Of a stretch of DNA of 64,000 nucleotides, positions 28,124-37,408 are shown in pieces; positions within the stretch are counted from its first letter, which is position 1; each line of letters starts with the position of its first letter. Origin of the DNA: Ruminiclostridium cellobioparum DSM 1351 = ATCC 15832. GTDB lineage: Bacteria; Bacillota; Clostridia; Acetivibrionales; DSM-1351. Position numbers and translations under genes: made by a program. Location of the stretch: positions 1-64,000 of the forward strand of contig NZ_JHYD01000025.1 in NCBI RefSeq assembly GCF_000621505.1. The letters run 5' to 3'. Below the pieces are notes generated by a model, which saw nothing but the letters and a program-made list of their open reading frames with translations, searched no databases and had not been told where the DNA came from.

Positions 28124-29653
28124 TTATTTAAGAATGTTATTAAGCTGGGTAAAGTCTTCCTTCATGGATTTGTACAGCTTTGTATATAACTTGTAGAAAT
28201 CATTGTACCTGTTAATATTTGCCTCGATGGGAGCAAGTGTATCCTTTACCTGGATAATCGCTTCGCATGCCTCGGGCACACTGCTGTACACCCCGGCGCC
28301 GACACCGGCAAGTATTGCAACTCCAAGAGCCGGACCTTCGTCTGATTTTATCCTGTTGATGCCTGTACCAAATACATCAGCCTGCATCTGTCTCCAGATG
28401 CCGCTCTTTCCGCCGCCGCCCGATGCCCTAACTTCGGATACGCTGACTCCCATGTCTTTGATAATTTCCAGACAGTCCTTCAGGCTGTATGTTACGCCTT
28501 CCATAATGGCACGTACAAAATGAGGTTTTGTGTGTTTGGCGGTCAATCCGAAGAAAACTCCTCTTGCATTTGGATCAAGGTGCGGAGTTCTTTCTCCCAT
28601 CAGGTACGGTAAATATATAAGTCCGTCACTGCATGGCTTGATTGTTTCAGCCTCCGCATCCAGAAGCTTGTAGACATCAATATCGGATAATTCCGCAGTC
28701 ATGAGCTCCTCCATGCAGAAAGTATCCCTGAACCACTTCAAGGACAAACCGGCTCCCTGCGTAACGCCCATTATATGATATGTGTTGGGAACCGCATGAC
28801 AGAAAGTATGCACTCTTCCCAGGGGATCAATTGTCAGTTTGTCTGTATATGCAAAAACAACACCCGAGGTTCCTATTGTGGATGATACTACTCCCGGTTT
28901 AACTATACCGTTTCCAACCGCACCGGCAGCCTGGTCTCCGGCTCCTCCCACAACTATCGTTCCTTCATTCAGACCTGTTATGGCAGCTGCGGAAGCTGTA
29001 ACCTTACCCGTAACCTCTTGTGATTCATACATCTTGCCCAGCATGGAAGTGGATATTCCCAGTTTTCCGACTACTTCGTCACTCCATTTTCTTTGGGCTA
29101 TATTCATCAGCTGCATACCGCTGGCGTCTGAAACCTCTGTTGCATATTCACCGGTAAGCCTCAATCTGATATAGTCCTTTGGCAGTAATATCTTTGCTAT
29201 CTTTTCAAAAATCTGCGGCTCGTTGTTTTTGACCCACATGATCTTTGAAGCTGTAAACCCTGTAAGTGCCGGATTAGCTGTTATTTCAATCAGTCTTTCC
29301 TTGCCGATAAGCTCTGTGATCTGGTCACACTCGGCAGCACTTCTCTGATCGCACCAGATGATTGCTTTTCTGAGAACCTTGTCGTCTTTGTCAAGCAGAA
29401 CGGCTCCATGCATTTGGCCTGATAAGCCCACACCCTTTACTTCCCGCTTATCAACGCCGCTTTTTAACATAACGTTGTTTATGCTTTCGCATGTACCCCT
29501 CCACCATTCCTCAGGATCCTGTTCTGCCCATCCAAGATTGGGCTGATAAAGTGGGTACTCCACGGTGGAACTTGCTACAGGTTTGCCGCTTTCATCAAAC
29601 AATACAGTCTTAACACCTGAGGTTCCAAGATCGATACCAATTAGAAAAGACAA
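28124..29653 (-). CDS. xylB: xylulokinase
   Basis: 509 residues, FGGY kinase family. It phosphorylates D-xylulose with ATP. Features: N-terminal IGIDLGTSGVKTVLFDESG, the QMHGAVLLD xylulokinase-type substrate segment, the LKDCLEIIKDMGV helix and the C-terminal ASGGGGKSGIWRQMQADVFG adenine-binding region (in part). The start is TTG, 7 nt after GGGGGA. It is the first gene of the xyl operon, transcribed from the promoter at 29701-29729. Confidence 0.97.
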   Translation of the reverse strand: MSFLIGIDLGTSGVKTVLFDESGKPVASSTVEYPLYQPNLGWAEQDPEEWWRGTCESINNVMLKSGVDKREVKGVGLSGQMHGAVLLDKDDKVLRKAIIWCDQRSAAECDQITELIGKERLIEITANPALTGFTASKIMWVKNNEPQIFEKIAKILLPKDYIRLRLTGEYATEVSDASGMQLMNIAQRKWSDEVVGKLGISTSMLGKMYESQEVTGKVTASAAAITGLNEGTIVVGGAGDQAAGAVGNGIVKPGVVSSTIGTSGVVFAYTDKLTIDPLGRVHTFCHAVPNTYHIMGVTQGAGLSLKWFRDTFCMEELMTAELSDIDVYKLLDAEAETIKPCSDGLIYLPYLMGERTPHLDPNARGVFFGLTAKHTKPHFVRAIMEGVTYSLKDCLEIIKDMGVSVSEVRASGGGGKSGIWRQMQADVFGTGINRIKSDEGPALGVAILAGVGAGVYSSVPEACEAIIQVKDTLAPIEANINRYNDFYKLYTKLYKSMKEDFTQLNNILK

Positions 29654-29677
29654 TGTATAGTCCCCCTTTCCAAAGTT

Positions 29678-29704
29678 TACTTTATAATATTATATTATAA
29701 AGTA
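29678..29704. promoter_or_regulatory. probable XylR operator
   Basis: TACTTTATAAT (29678-29688) and ATTATAAAGTA (29694-29704) form a perfect 11-bp inverted repeat with a 5-bp spacer. It overlaps the -10 box of the xylB promoter. The ROK regulator encoded in the same operon is the obvious candidate binder. Confidence 0.75.
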
Positions 29705-29729
29705 TATCAATTATTTGCTGTTATGTCAA
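29701..29729 (-). promoter_or_regulatory. xyl operon promoter
   Basis: TTGACA (29724-29729), 17-bp spacer, TATACT (29701-29706). This is a near-consensus vegetative promoter, with the palindromic operator covering its -10 region and start. Confidence 0.85.
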
Positions 29730-29795
29730 AATGATTTTATGAAAAAGCACAGGTTTTTATTTTAACTTTATCAACAATATCCCACATAACAGCAA

Positions 29796-29828
29796 AAACA
29801 CGCATAGGCTTCAAAACCATGCGTGTTT
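29796..29828 (-). terminator. intrinsic terminator after the 85-residue gene
   Basis: AAACACGCAT (29796-29805) pairs with ATGCGTGTTT (29819-29828) around a 13-nt loop. On the minus strand the stem ends in GTGTTTTT. Confidence 0.75.
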
Positions 29829-29934
29829 AGAATTTGCATTTTAACTGCTAATAATACATTTTATAGCTTGCATTTGAAAGAATTTTACAGCTTTCATTAC
29901 CCGGTATCTGAATTTATGGGATAAAAGTTAAAAT

Positions 29935-30192
29935 TTAATACAGCACAATCTCAAGCCTGTCAAAGCCTATTGCTTCACCGAAATGGTCGCTGTTAAAGCT
30001 GGTTTTCCTGTAGAGCCCGAATTCCCTGGTATTTTTCTTCAGCCAGATGGGCACCTCCACATCCAGTTCCTTGCAAACCGCTATGAGGCATTCCTCCAGC
30101 TGATCATGGAAGTCCCCGTCCCCGTTCTGGGGAACGACCCAGGCTTCCTTCAGTAATTTTCCCCGCTTGACTAATCTGCCGTATAGTTTCAA
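29935..30192 (-). CDS. small conserved-looking protein of unknown function
   Basis: 85 residues, soluble, acidic C-terminal half, no signal peptide or membrane segment. I do not recognise the family. It has a plausible TTG start with AGGGGA upstream, a clear terminator after it, and a well-formed alpha/beta pattern (LYGRLVKRGKLLKEAWVV, then EVPIWLKKN, then FDRLEIVLY). It stands alone between the xyl promoter and cimA. The amino-acid composition looks like a real gene rather than a chance frame. Confidence 0.6.
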   Translation of the reverse strand: MKLYGRLVKRGKLLKEAWVVPQNGDGDFHDQLEECLIAVCKELDVEVPIWLKKNTREFGLYRKTSFNSDHFGEAIGFDRLEIVLY

Positions 30193-30293
30193 CTCTTTGA
30201 TCCCCTTAAACTTATTTATTAATACTATTATATAAAGCCACCTTTATTATTACGCATAGGTTCAATAGAAAATTTTTACCTAAACTGCGTTTC

Positions 30294-30354
30294 AATGAGG
30301 CCATATGATGCTCATAGTACTCTTTGGATTACCTTGTTCTTCATAAGCCTCATT
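30294..30354. repeat. inverted repeat downstream of cimA
   Basis: AATGAGGC (30294-30301) pairs with GCCTCATT (30347-30354); just inside, TATGA pairs with TCATA. The span is 61 nt. There is no T-tract, so it is not a plain terminator. The rest of the 30193-30412 gap is AT-rich with no gene. Confidence 0.35.
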
Positions 30355-30412
30355 ATATACCAAAATTAATAATAATAGAAGTCAGGAATCAACCGGCCGC
30401 ATATGGCTGATT

Positions 30413-31978
30413 CTAATTTTCCTTCATCAGCTTATGTTCCACCGAATCCACCAGTGCCCGCCAGCTGGCTTCAATTATGTCGGTGGATACTCCGACTGTT
30501 GTCCAGGCATCCTGTCCGTCAGTCGTCTCGATCAAAACACGGACCTTGGATGCAGTTGCAAAATTGGAATCCAATACTCTAACCTTATAGTCGGTCAGTT
30601 TCATTTCGGCTATCCTGGGATAAAAACGCTCCAAAGCTTTTCTAAGTGCCTTGTCAAGAGCATTTACCGGTCCGTCGCCTTCAGCTGCGGTTATTTCAGT
30701 TTGCCCATCCACAAGTATTTTTATCATTGCGGAAGAGTTTACACTGTTCACGGTAGGTTCATTTACAATAACCTTAAACTCCTTCAGCTCAAAGAAAGTC
30801 TTGTATTTTCCCAGCATTTTGCGGATCACCAGCTCAAAGGAGCTTTCGGCGCCCTCATACTGATAGCCTTCATACTCAAGCTCTTTAAGCCGTTCAATGA
30901 TTTTTTTGGTTTCCGGAGAGTCTTTGGTCAGCGTACTGTCCACCATGTTTATAATGCTCATTACAGCACTTCTTCCCGCCACCTCCGACATAAGGATATT
31001 GCGCTGGTTTCCAACCACCTCCGGATGGATCATTTCGTACGCCGAGGTGTTTTTGTTGACAGCATCTGCGTGCATGCCGGCTTTATGCGCAAATGCACAG
31101 TTTCCAACGAAAGGCGCTCTTTCGTCATGAATTATATTGGCAACCTCACTTACATATCTTGCGGTAGGTGTGAGCTTTTCCATATTTGCTGCAGGGATGC
31201 ACTCATAATTCATCATCAGCTGGAGGTTTGGAATGATTGTACACAAATTCGCATTTCCGCACCTTTCTCCAAAGCCGTTGATGGTGCCCTGTATCTGTAC
31301 GGCGCCTGCCTCAACAGCTGCGATCGATCCGGCCACTGCCATCCCGTTGTCATTGTGGCAATGTATCCCTATGGCACAATCCACTTCATCGCGTACCAGA
31401 CCGGTTATTCTGGCTATATGGGAAGGAAGGCCGGCCCCTTTTGTATCACACAGGCAAATGGTATCTGCTCCTGCTCTGTTGGCAACTTTTAAGGTTTCCA
31501 TGGCATATTCGGGATTTGCATTATACCCGTCAAAAAAGTGTTCGGCGTCATAAACTACAATCTTTCCGTGATTTTTGAAATATTTGATGGTATCGTATAT
31601 CATTCTCAAATTTTCTTCCAGCGTGGTTTTAATAATATCAGTGACCTGAAAATCCCATGACTTGCCGAATACAGCTATCGCTTCGGTGCCGGCCTTCAGC
31701 AGGGACTGTATGTTTGCATCCTCTTCGACACTGATGTTGGCTCTCCTGGTAGCACCAAAGGCTATAATTTTGGAACTGGCCAATTTAAGCTTCAGCACTT
31801 TTTCGAAAAATTCAAGGTCTTTTGGATTTGATCCCGGATTACCGGCCTCAATATAGTGAACTCCCAGGTTATCCAATTTATTTACTATCTTGAGTTTATC
31901 CTCCACGGTGAAGGAAATCCCCAGGGCCTGAGCTCCGTCCCTCAGGGTTGAATCATATATTATCAGTTTGTTAGTCAT
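30413..31978 (-). CDS. cimA: (R)-citramalate synthase
   Basis: 521 residues. It condenses acetyl-CoA with pyruvate to (R)-citramalate, the first step of the threonine-independent isoleucine route. The catalytic HMGL-like TIM barrel starts with YDSTLRDGAQA, followed by GIHCHNDNGMAVA and the metal-site HxH. A C-terminal LeuA-type regulatory domain of about 130 residues is present, where isoleucine would bind. The extended DSTLRDGAQALGISF and FGKSWDFQV segments distinguish it from LeuA. AAGGAG precedes the ATG. It is 16 bp downstream of a DUF3307 gene. Confidence 0.93.
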   Translation of the reverse strand: MTNKLIIYDSTLRDGAQALGISFTVEDKLKIVNKLDNLGVHYIEAGNPGSNPKDLEFFEKVLKLKLASSKIIAFGATRRANISVEEDANIQSLLKAGTEAIAVFGKSWDFQVTDIIKTTLEENLRMIYDTIKYFKNHGKIVVYDAEHFFDGYNANPEYAMETLKVANRAGADTICLCDTKGAGLPSHIARITGLVRDEVDCAIGIHCHNDNGMAVAGSIAAVEAGAVQIQGTINGFGERCGNANLCTIIPNLQLMMNYECIPAANMEKLTPTARYVSEVANIIHDERAPFVGNCAFAHKAGMHADAVNKNTSAYEMIHPEVVGNQRNILMSEVAGRSAVMSIINMVDSTLTKDSPETKKIIERLKELEYEGYQYEGAESSFELVIRKMLGKYKTFFELKEFKVIVNEPTVNSVNSSAMIKILVDGQTEITAAEGDGPVNALDKALRKALERFYPRIAEMKLTDYKVRVLDSNFATASKVRVLIETTDGQDAWTTVGVSTDIIEASWRALVDSVEHKLMKEN

Positions 31979-31993
31979 ACTTTTCTCCTTTCT

Positions 31994-32779
31994 TTATAGT
32001 CCCGTAAAGACCAATATATATGCTGCTACTGAAAACACAACGCTTACAAGGGTTCCAATCAAATAATATTCCGCAAACGCCCTGTCCTTTGCTATGGCAT
32101 CATATCTGGCAATGGATTTTGCCGTTAATATGAAACCAAGTGCAGAAAATTGATTTATACTGATGAAAAATACAATAAGTATACGTTCAAGAGTACCTAT
32201 TATTGCCCCGGTACGCTGCTGTTTTACGTCCCTTGCCGCCTCCTCCTCCGGCTTAAAGGCCGAAAAGAACAGATTGAAGGTTATATTTGCGGGCTTTATT
32301 ATCAGCAGGCCCACCAGCAGCCACTTAATTGCATTAACCGGATTAATGTTAACCATTCCCAGCAAGTCCGACCAAATTTTATTCAGGTGCAGCAAAGGAC
32401 TCTGCCAGCTCACTTTTACATACAGTAATGCTATTAACAACAATAAAAATATATGTAACAGCTGGTCTGCCATAAATACAACTGCCGGCCTCTTATGGTA
32501 TCCTTTAAAAAAATTGTTTTCGGTGGTCCAATACTTCAGAGAGTCAACCATAAAGTGGGCCAGCACCGAAAGCAGCAAACACAACAGCAGCAAAGCACCA
32601 AACCTGATAAATACCAGGGCAAGTATAAACGGTATGCCATATTGTACGGAATGTACAACAACCCCCCGGTAACTTGTTTTCTTATTTCGTGCTATTTTCT
32701 CTGTTTGCAGATAAAAGTCACCTAAAACATGCAGGGTTACCAACACCCATATCAGTAAAAAGCCCTTACCTGTATCCAT
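31994..32779 (-). CDS. DUF3307 membrane protein
   Basis: 261 residues, six or seven membrane segments. The N-terminal LHVLGDFYLQTEKIARNK block is characteristic of DUF3307, and HFMVDSLKYW is a second conserved element. Start at 32777-32779 (MDTGKGF) with GGGAGGG 6 nt upstream. Members are regularly encoded next to SatD-family proteins, as here (44 bp apart), so the two probably act together, perhaps in stress or phage-related control. The function is not established. Confidence 0.85.
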   Translation of the reverse strand: MDTGKGFLLIWVLVTLHVLGDFYLQTEKIARNKKTSYRGVVVHSVQYGIPFILALVFIRFGALLLLCLLLSVLAHFMVDSLKYWTTENNFFKGYHKRPAVVFMADQLLHIFLLLLIALLYVKVSWQSPLLHLNKIWSDLLGMVNINPVNAIKWLLVGLLIIKPANITFNLFFSAFKPEEEAARDVKQQRTGAIIGTLERILIVFFISINQFSALGFILTAKSIARYDAIAKDRAFAEYYLIGTLVSVVFSVAAYILVFTGL

Positions 32780-32822
32780 ACTCAACCCTCCCAAAAAATT
32801 TATCCGGTGCCCCTTTGCAGGT

Positions 32823-33473
32823 CTATCCCCATTCTCTTAAAAGCACCTCTTCCAAAACTCTTTTGGTATGCAGATAGCTGTAATACCCCGAACTCTTCAA
32901 GCCCCTCTGAACAGTGGACTGAACTATTCCAAGCCTGCGGGCAACCTCTCTCTGGTTGTCTTCGCAAATGACAGATTCGAGAATAAGTCTTACCTGCTTC
33001 TGAGTCCACTTTCCCTGAATAAGGGACCAGAGGCTGAAAGTGCTGTTTGCCAGCGCAACTATACTTATATTGTCATCGGCGGCGATTTTAACCGAAGTCT
33101 GGTCGCTCCTCCTGCTTTTATGGCTTTTTTTGATCTCATTTATCATGCGCCTTGCATGGTGATAAGCGGTCCCGTCGGCTCCTATTGCCATTTCCCGGTT
33201 TATTTTAGTCGATATATCACCAAATCCGATCCCGAATCGGATTTTTACAGGATACATTTTAAGCATTATTCTTTCAATTATCCTGATTATGGGCTGTGTT
33301 GAATTCAAGAGTCCCTGAAACTCATCCCCCAGAGTCACGATGAATTTAGCAGCTATATAATTGTCAAATTCCGAATTTATTTCTTCCAATACCTGTTCAA
33401 GCTGTTCCTGCACCTGAAAGCGATCCTTTATTTTACGGGAATTTTTTATATCCCCGATAACAGCAAAATACAT
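32823..33473 (-). CDS. SatD-family protein with C-terminal helix-turn-helix
   Basis: 216 residues. The N-terminal domain (MYFAVIGDIKNSRKI, residues 1-15; TLGDEFQGLL; RFGIGFGDIST) resembles nucleotide-cyclase-like folds and is typical of SatD. The C-terminal 60 residues contain a clear HTH (QREVARRLGIVQSTVQRGLK). GGGAGG precedes the ATG. It forms a pair with the DUF3307 membrane gene. It may regulate its own promoter, which overlaps a 15-bp perfect inverted repeat at 33543-33580. The enzymatic activity is unknown. Confidence 0.85.
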   Translation of the reverse strand: MYFAVIGDIKNSRKIKDRFQVQEQLEQVLEEINSEFDNYIAAKFIVTLGDEFQGLLNSTQPIIRIIERIMLKMYPVKIRFGIGFGDISTKINREMAIGADGTAYHHARRMINEIKKSHKSRRSDQTSVKIAADDNISIVALANSTFSLWSLIQGKWTQKQVRLILESVICEDNQREVARRLGIVQSTVQRGLKSSGYYSYLHTKRVLEEVLLREWG

Positions 33474-33515
33474 ATTCTACCTCCCGGACTTACTTCGAGT
33501 ATATATTCAGCTATA

Positions 33516-33544
33516 ACAGTATCACATTCAAACAGTAAATTCAA
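33516..33544 (-). promoter_or_regulatory. satD promoter candidate
   Basis: TTGAAT (33539-33544), 17 bp, TACTGT (33516-33521). The -35 box touches the large inverted repeat at 33543-33580. Confidence 0.45.
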
Positions 33545-33580
33545 CAAATTTGATGCATTATCAGGTGCATCAAATTTGTT
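33543..33580. promoter_or_regulatory. 15-bp inverted repeat with extra TGCATCA copies
   Basis: AACAAATTTGATGCA (33543-33557) and TGCATCAAATTTGTT (33566-33580) are perfectly complementary around 8 nt. Further TGCATCA words occur at about 33595-33601 and 33624-33630. No T-tract follows. The cluster lies upstream of a gene with a DNA-binding domain, suggesting an operator array. Confidence 0.55.
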
Positions 33581-33729
33581 ATTGCATATGTGGATGCATC
33601 ATTTCACATTTTGCATTAATTCATGCATCATAATTCAAAGCTGCAGCAGATCAATTTTCCGGTGTACACATTCAAACTCAGTATTATAAGTGCCTCGTCA
33701 CTGCTCCAAAAGTTATAAATTCCCATATA

Positions 33730-33760
33730 CTAAAAAAAGCAGCCCTTTTAGGGGCTGCTT
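33730..33760 (-). terminator. leuA terminator
   Basis: AAGCAGCCC (33737-33745) pairs with GGGCTGCTT (33752-33760). The minus strand continues with a run of seven T residues. It lies 16 bp after the leuA stop codon. Confidence 0.92.
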
Positions 33761-33775
33761 CAGCTTCAAGCGCCC

Positions 33776-35314
33776 CTACCGGCTAATTATTGCCTCTTCA
33801 CTTATCTTACCGATCTCGCTTATAGATCTGTTTATTGCACTGAGATAGGCTTTAACACTTGCTTCAATTATATCCGTGCTGACACCTTTACCCATGTATA
33901 CCGAGTTGTTAGAGGATATTTTGACAGTCACCTCTCCCAGGGCATCCTTACCTTCGGTTACAGCTTTGATGCTGTAATGCACCAGTTCGGCCTTAACATC
34001 CGTCGCACGTTCTATGGCATTGAAGGCAGCATCCACAGGACCATCCCCGGTGGCGGCCTCGGTTATTACTTCATTCTCTCTCCTTATGCTGACAGTTGAG
34101 GTGGATATCATCTTATTCCCGCTGTTTATCTGGAAGCTGTCGATTACAAATATTTCGGGCACAGCAATATTTTCATCCACCAGTGCTTCAATATCCTTGT
34201 CGGTGACTATTTTCTTTCTGTCGGCAAGATCCTTGAATTTCTCAAAGGCAGCCTTGACTTCCTCGGCAGACAATACATAGCCCATTTCCTTCAATCTGTC
34301 TTCAAAGGCATGATGACCTGAAAGCTTTCCCAGAACCATCCTGTTTTTACCCACACCCACCGACTCGGGAGTCATTATCTCATAAGTGGATTTTTCTGAA
34401 AGAACTCCATGCTGGTGTATTCCTGATTCATGGGCAAAAGCATTTGCCCCCACTATGGCTTTGTTTGGCTGTACACCCACACCTGTAAGGCTTGAAACAA
34501 GCCTGCTGGTTCTGTAAATTTGTGTAGTATCTATTTTATGAGTTATGTCATAGTAATCTTTTCTTGTGTCAATGCCCATTATTATTTCTTCAACAGCGGC
34601 ATTGCCGGCTCTTTCACCAAGACCGTTAACAGTACATTCTACCTGTACGGCGCCATTTTCCACAGCAGCCAGTGAATTGGCCACAGCCAGGCCAAGGTCG
34701 TTATGGCAGTGAACACTGATATCGGCCTTATCTATGTTTGGTACATTGTTTCTCAGGTTTCTGATCAATCTGCCGAACTCCACAGGTGTGGTATACCCCA
34801 CAGTATCGGGAATATTTACTACAGTTGCACCGGCGGCAATAACAGCCTCAACTATCCTTATGAGAAAATCCTCACGGGTTCTGCTGGCATCTTCAGCTGA
34901 AAACTCCACATCGGAGCAATAGCTTTTTGCACGCCTCACCATGGCTACGGCACGTTCAAAAACCTCTTCCTCCGTCATCTTCAGCTTGTATTTCATGTGT
35001 ATGTCCGAAGTTGCTATGAAAGTGTGGATTCTTGGACTTTCTGCGTACTGTACGGCTTCCCATGCCCTGTCTATATCTTTTTCCGTTGCACGGCACAGGC
35101 TGGCTATCGAAACTCCCTTTATATTTTTTGAGAGCATCATAATGGATTCAAAATCTCCCGGTGAAGCTATGGCAAAGCCTCCCTCGATAACATCCACGCC
35201 CAGTCTGGCCAATTGCTTGGCAATTTCCATTTTCTCCTGGAGATTCAGATTAACACCCGGAGTCTGCTCTCCGTCTCTCAGTGTGGTATCAAATATTCTG
35301 ATCCTTCTTGCCAT
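33776..35314 (-). CDS. leuA: 2-isopropylmalate synthase
   Basis: 512 residues. It condenses acetyl-CoA and 2-ketoisovalerate, the committed step of leucine synthesis. The catalytic barrel has [16 protein letters not shown], the metal-binding [18 protein letters not shown] (HxH), and the [14 protein letters not shown] motif. A C-terminal leucine-binding regulatory domain occupies the last 120 residues. AAGGAGGG precedes the ATG, with a 7-bp hairpin immediately upstream (35332-35350). It follows ilvBNC on the same strand, but a 420-bp gap containing a structured RNA separates it from ilvC, so it may also be transcribed separately. Confidence 0.97.
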   Translation of the reverse strand: MARRIRIFDTTLRDGEQTPGVNLNLQEKMEIAKQLARLGVDVIEGGFAIASPGDFESIMMLSKNIKGVSIASLCRATEKDIDRAWEAVQYAESPRIHTFIATSDIHMKYKLKMTEEEVFERAVAMVRRAKSYCSDVEFSAEDASRTREDFLIRIVEAVIAAGATVVNIPDTVGYTTPVEFGRLIRNLRNNVPNIDKADISVHCHNDLGLAVANSLAAVENGAVQVECTVNGLGERAGNAAVEEIIMGIDTRKDYYDITHKIDTTQIYRTSRLVSSLTGVGVQPNKAIVGANAFAHESGIHQHGVLSEKSTYEIMTPESVGVGKNRMVLGKLSGHHAFEDRLKEMGYVLSAEEVKAAFEKFKDLADRKKIVTDKDIEALVDENIAVPEIFVIDSFQINSGNKMISTSTVSIRRENEVITEAATGDGPVDAAFNAIERATDVKAELVHYSIKAVTEGKDALGEVTVKISSNNSVYMGKGVSTDIIEASVKAYLSAINRSISEIGKISEEAIISR

Positions 35315-35331
35315 AGAAATACCCTCCTTCC

Positions 35332-35350
35332 AGGGAACACTCAGTTCCCT
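35332..35350 (-). promoter_or_regulatory. hairpin abutting the leuA ribosome-binding site
   Basis: AGGGAAC (35332-35338) pairs with GTTCCCT (35344-35350) around a 5-nt loop, ending a few bases before AAGGAGGG. It may protect the 5' end of leuA mRNA or modulate access to the ribosome-binding site. Confidence 0.4.
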
Positions 35351-35470
35351 TCATTCTAACATTCATAAACGTCTAAAATCAGTAAATTTTTATCAGCTTG
35401 TTGTTGGCACTATTAAAACCCTTTATACAACAAGTACTTCCGTACAGACATATATAAATGGATTGCTTAC

Positions 35471-35623
35471 AAAATAGATGCTCGTATTAGTAAAGGCTTA
35501 TAACAGGCCAAATTAGCCGTCGCTTACATTCGCCATCCTGGCTCATAGTAAAGCTAAAACCAGCGTCGTGCAGGTTTTCCGGCTACTTTGCTGTTCTCGC
35601 CTACTAATCCATGCACCTATTTT
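35471..35623 (-). ncRNA. candidate structured RNA between ilvC and leuA
   Basis: The 153-nt minus-strand sequence folds by eye into nested helices. P1 pairs AAAATAGGTGC (35613-35623) with GCATCTATTTT (35471-35481). P2 pairs ATTAGTA (35602-35608) with TACTAAT (35486-35492), followed by GGC/GCC and AACAG/CTGTT. Further in are TAGCCG/CGGCTA and two branch hairpins: AAAACC/GGTTTT with an 11-nt loop, and GCTT(T)AC/GTAAGC capped by GCC-AGGAT-GGC. The loop TGCAC could pair with GTGCA of P1 (pseudoknot). No open frame lies here. I do not recognise the family; it does not match the T-box, c-di-GMP, SAM, glycine, cobalamin, SRP or tmRNA consensus as I know them. The remainder of 35315-35734 is AT-rich. 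Confidence 0.6.
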
Positions 35624-35734
35624 AATTAAGCTTCCCATTTATATATGCTACACTCGCGTACTTGCTGTATTATTAGATTTTTTCAACAACAAAAATTAAT
35701 AAAATTTTAATGGAATTTTTCCATCTCTATATGT

Positions 35735-36736
<1,002 letters not shown>

Positions 36737-36855
36737 TTACCTCCTAGTTTTTATATTACAATTTAAACACTGCAAGTATTTATATTTTTAAACCCATTAT
36801 ACCGGCGAAGTATTCAGGCACTTAAAGCATTCCGTCCGGTATGTGAGGATTTTGG

Positions 36856-37365
36856 CTATTCTTCGGTGTTTCCGGCTTTTATATATTTGTTACCTCTTTC
36901 TATGGCAATTGTCCCCGTACGGACTATTTCCTTTACTCCGAACTGCTTGAGCATATCCTCCAGAGCTTCCACCTTGTCGGTAGAGCCCGAAATCTCCACT
37001 GTTAACGTATTTTTTGATACATCAACGATCTTTGCACGGAATATCTCGACTATCTGTATAATTTCCGATCTTGTCGCCGCTGTGGCATTAACTTTTATCA
37101 GGGCAAGTTCACGGCTGACCGAATCAGAGTTTTCCAGCTCTCTGATTTTTATGACATCAATCAGTTTGTTCAATTGCTTGCTTACCTGTTCAACAGTGTA
37201 TTCATCACCGTTTACAACTATTGTCATTCTTGAAACCTCCGGGTTTTCGGTCACTCCAACCGCAAGGCTGTCAATATTGAAGCCCCTCCTGCTGAACAGG
37301 CCGGCTACTCTGGACAAAACTCCCGAACGGTTTTCAACCAGTACCGATAGTGTGTGCTTTGCCAT
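36856..37365 (-). CDS. ilvN: acetolactate synthase, regulatory small subunit
   Basis: 169 residues. The N-terminal ACT domain ([33 protein letters not shown], in part) binds valine or related amino acids, and the C-terminal domain ([13 protein letters not shown]) contacts the large subunit. Start at 37363-37365 (MAKHT); AGGAGG is 7 nt away there but nearly touches the preceding ATG. It is encoded 43 bp after ilvB and 125 bp before ilvC, forming one operon. Confidence 0.96.
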   Translation of the reverse strand: MAKHTLSVLVENRSGVLSRVAGLFSRRGFNIDSLAVGVTENPEVSRMTIVVNGDEYTVEQVSKQLNKLIDVIKIRELENSDSVSRELALIKVNATAATRSEIIQIVEIFRAKIVDVSKNTLTVEISGSTDKVEALEDMLKQFGVKEIVRTGTIAIERGNKYIKAGNTEE

Positions 37366-37408
37366 CTTCATTCCTCCTCATCAAGAAAATTCTATACGCT
37401 TATATACG

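Noticed and set aside
30434-31492. 352-residue plus-strand open frame
   Set aside because: It lies wholly antisense to cimA, is Cys/His/Tyr-rich with no domain, and has no ribosome-binding site; it is a shadow of the cimA frame.
35471-35623. c-di-GMP-I riboswitch between ilvC and leuA
   Set aside because: CAAAGTAGCCGG resembles part of the GEMM core, but the second half (tetraloop receptor side, GGTAGC...GGTTRCCG) is missing and the helix plan differs.
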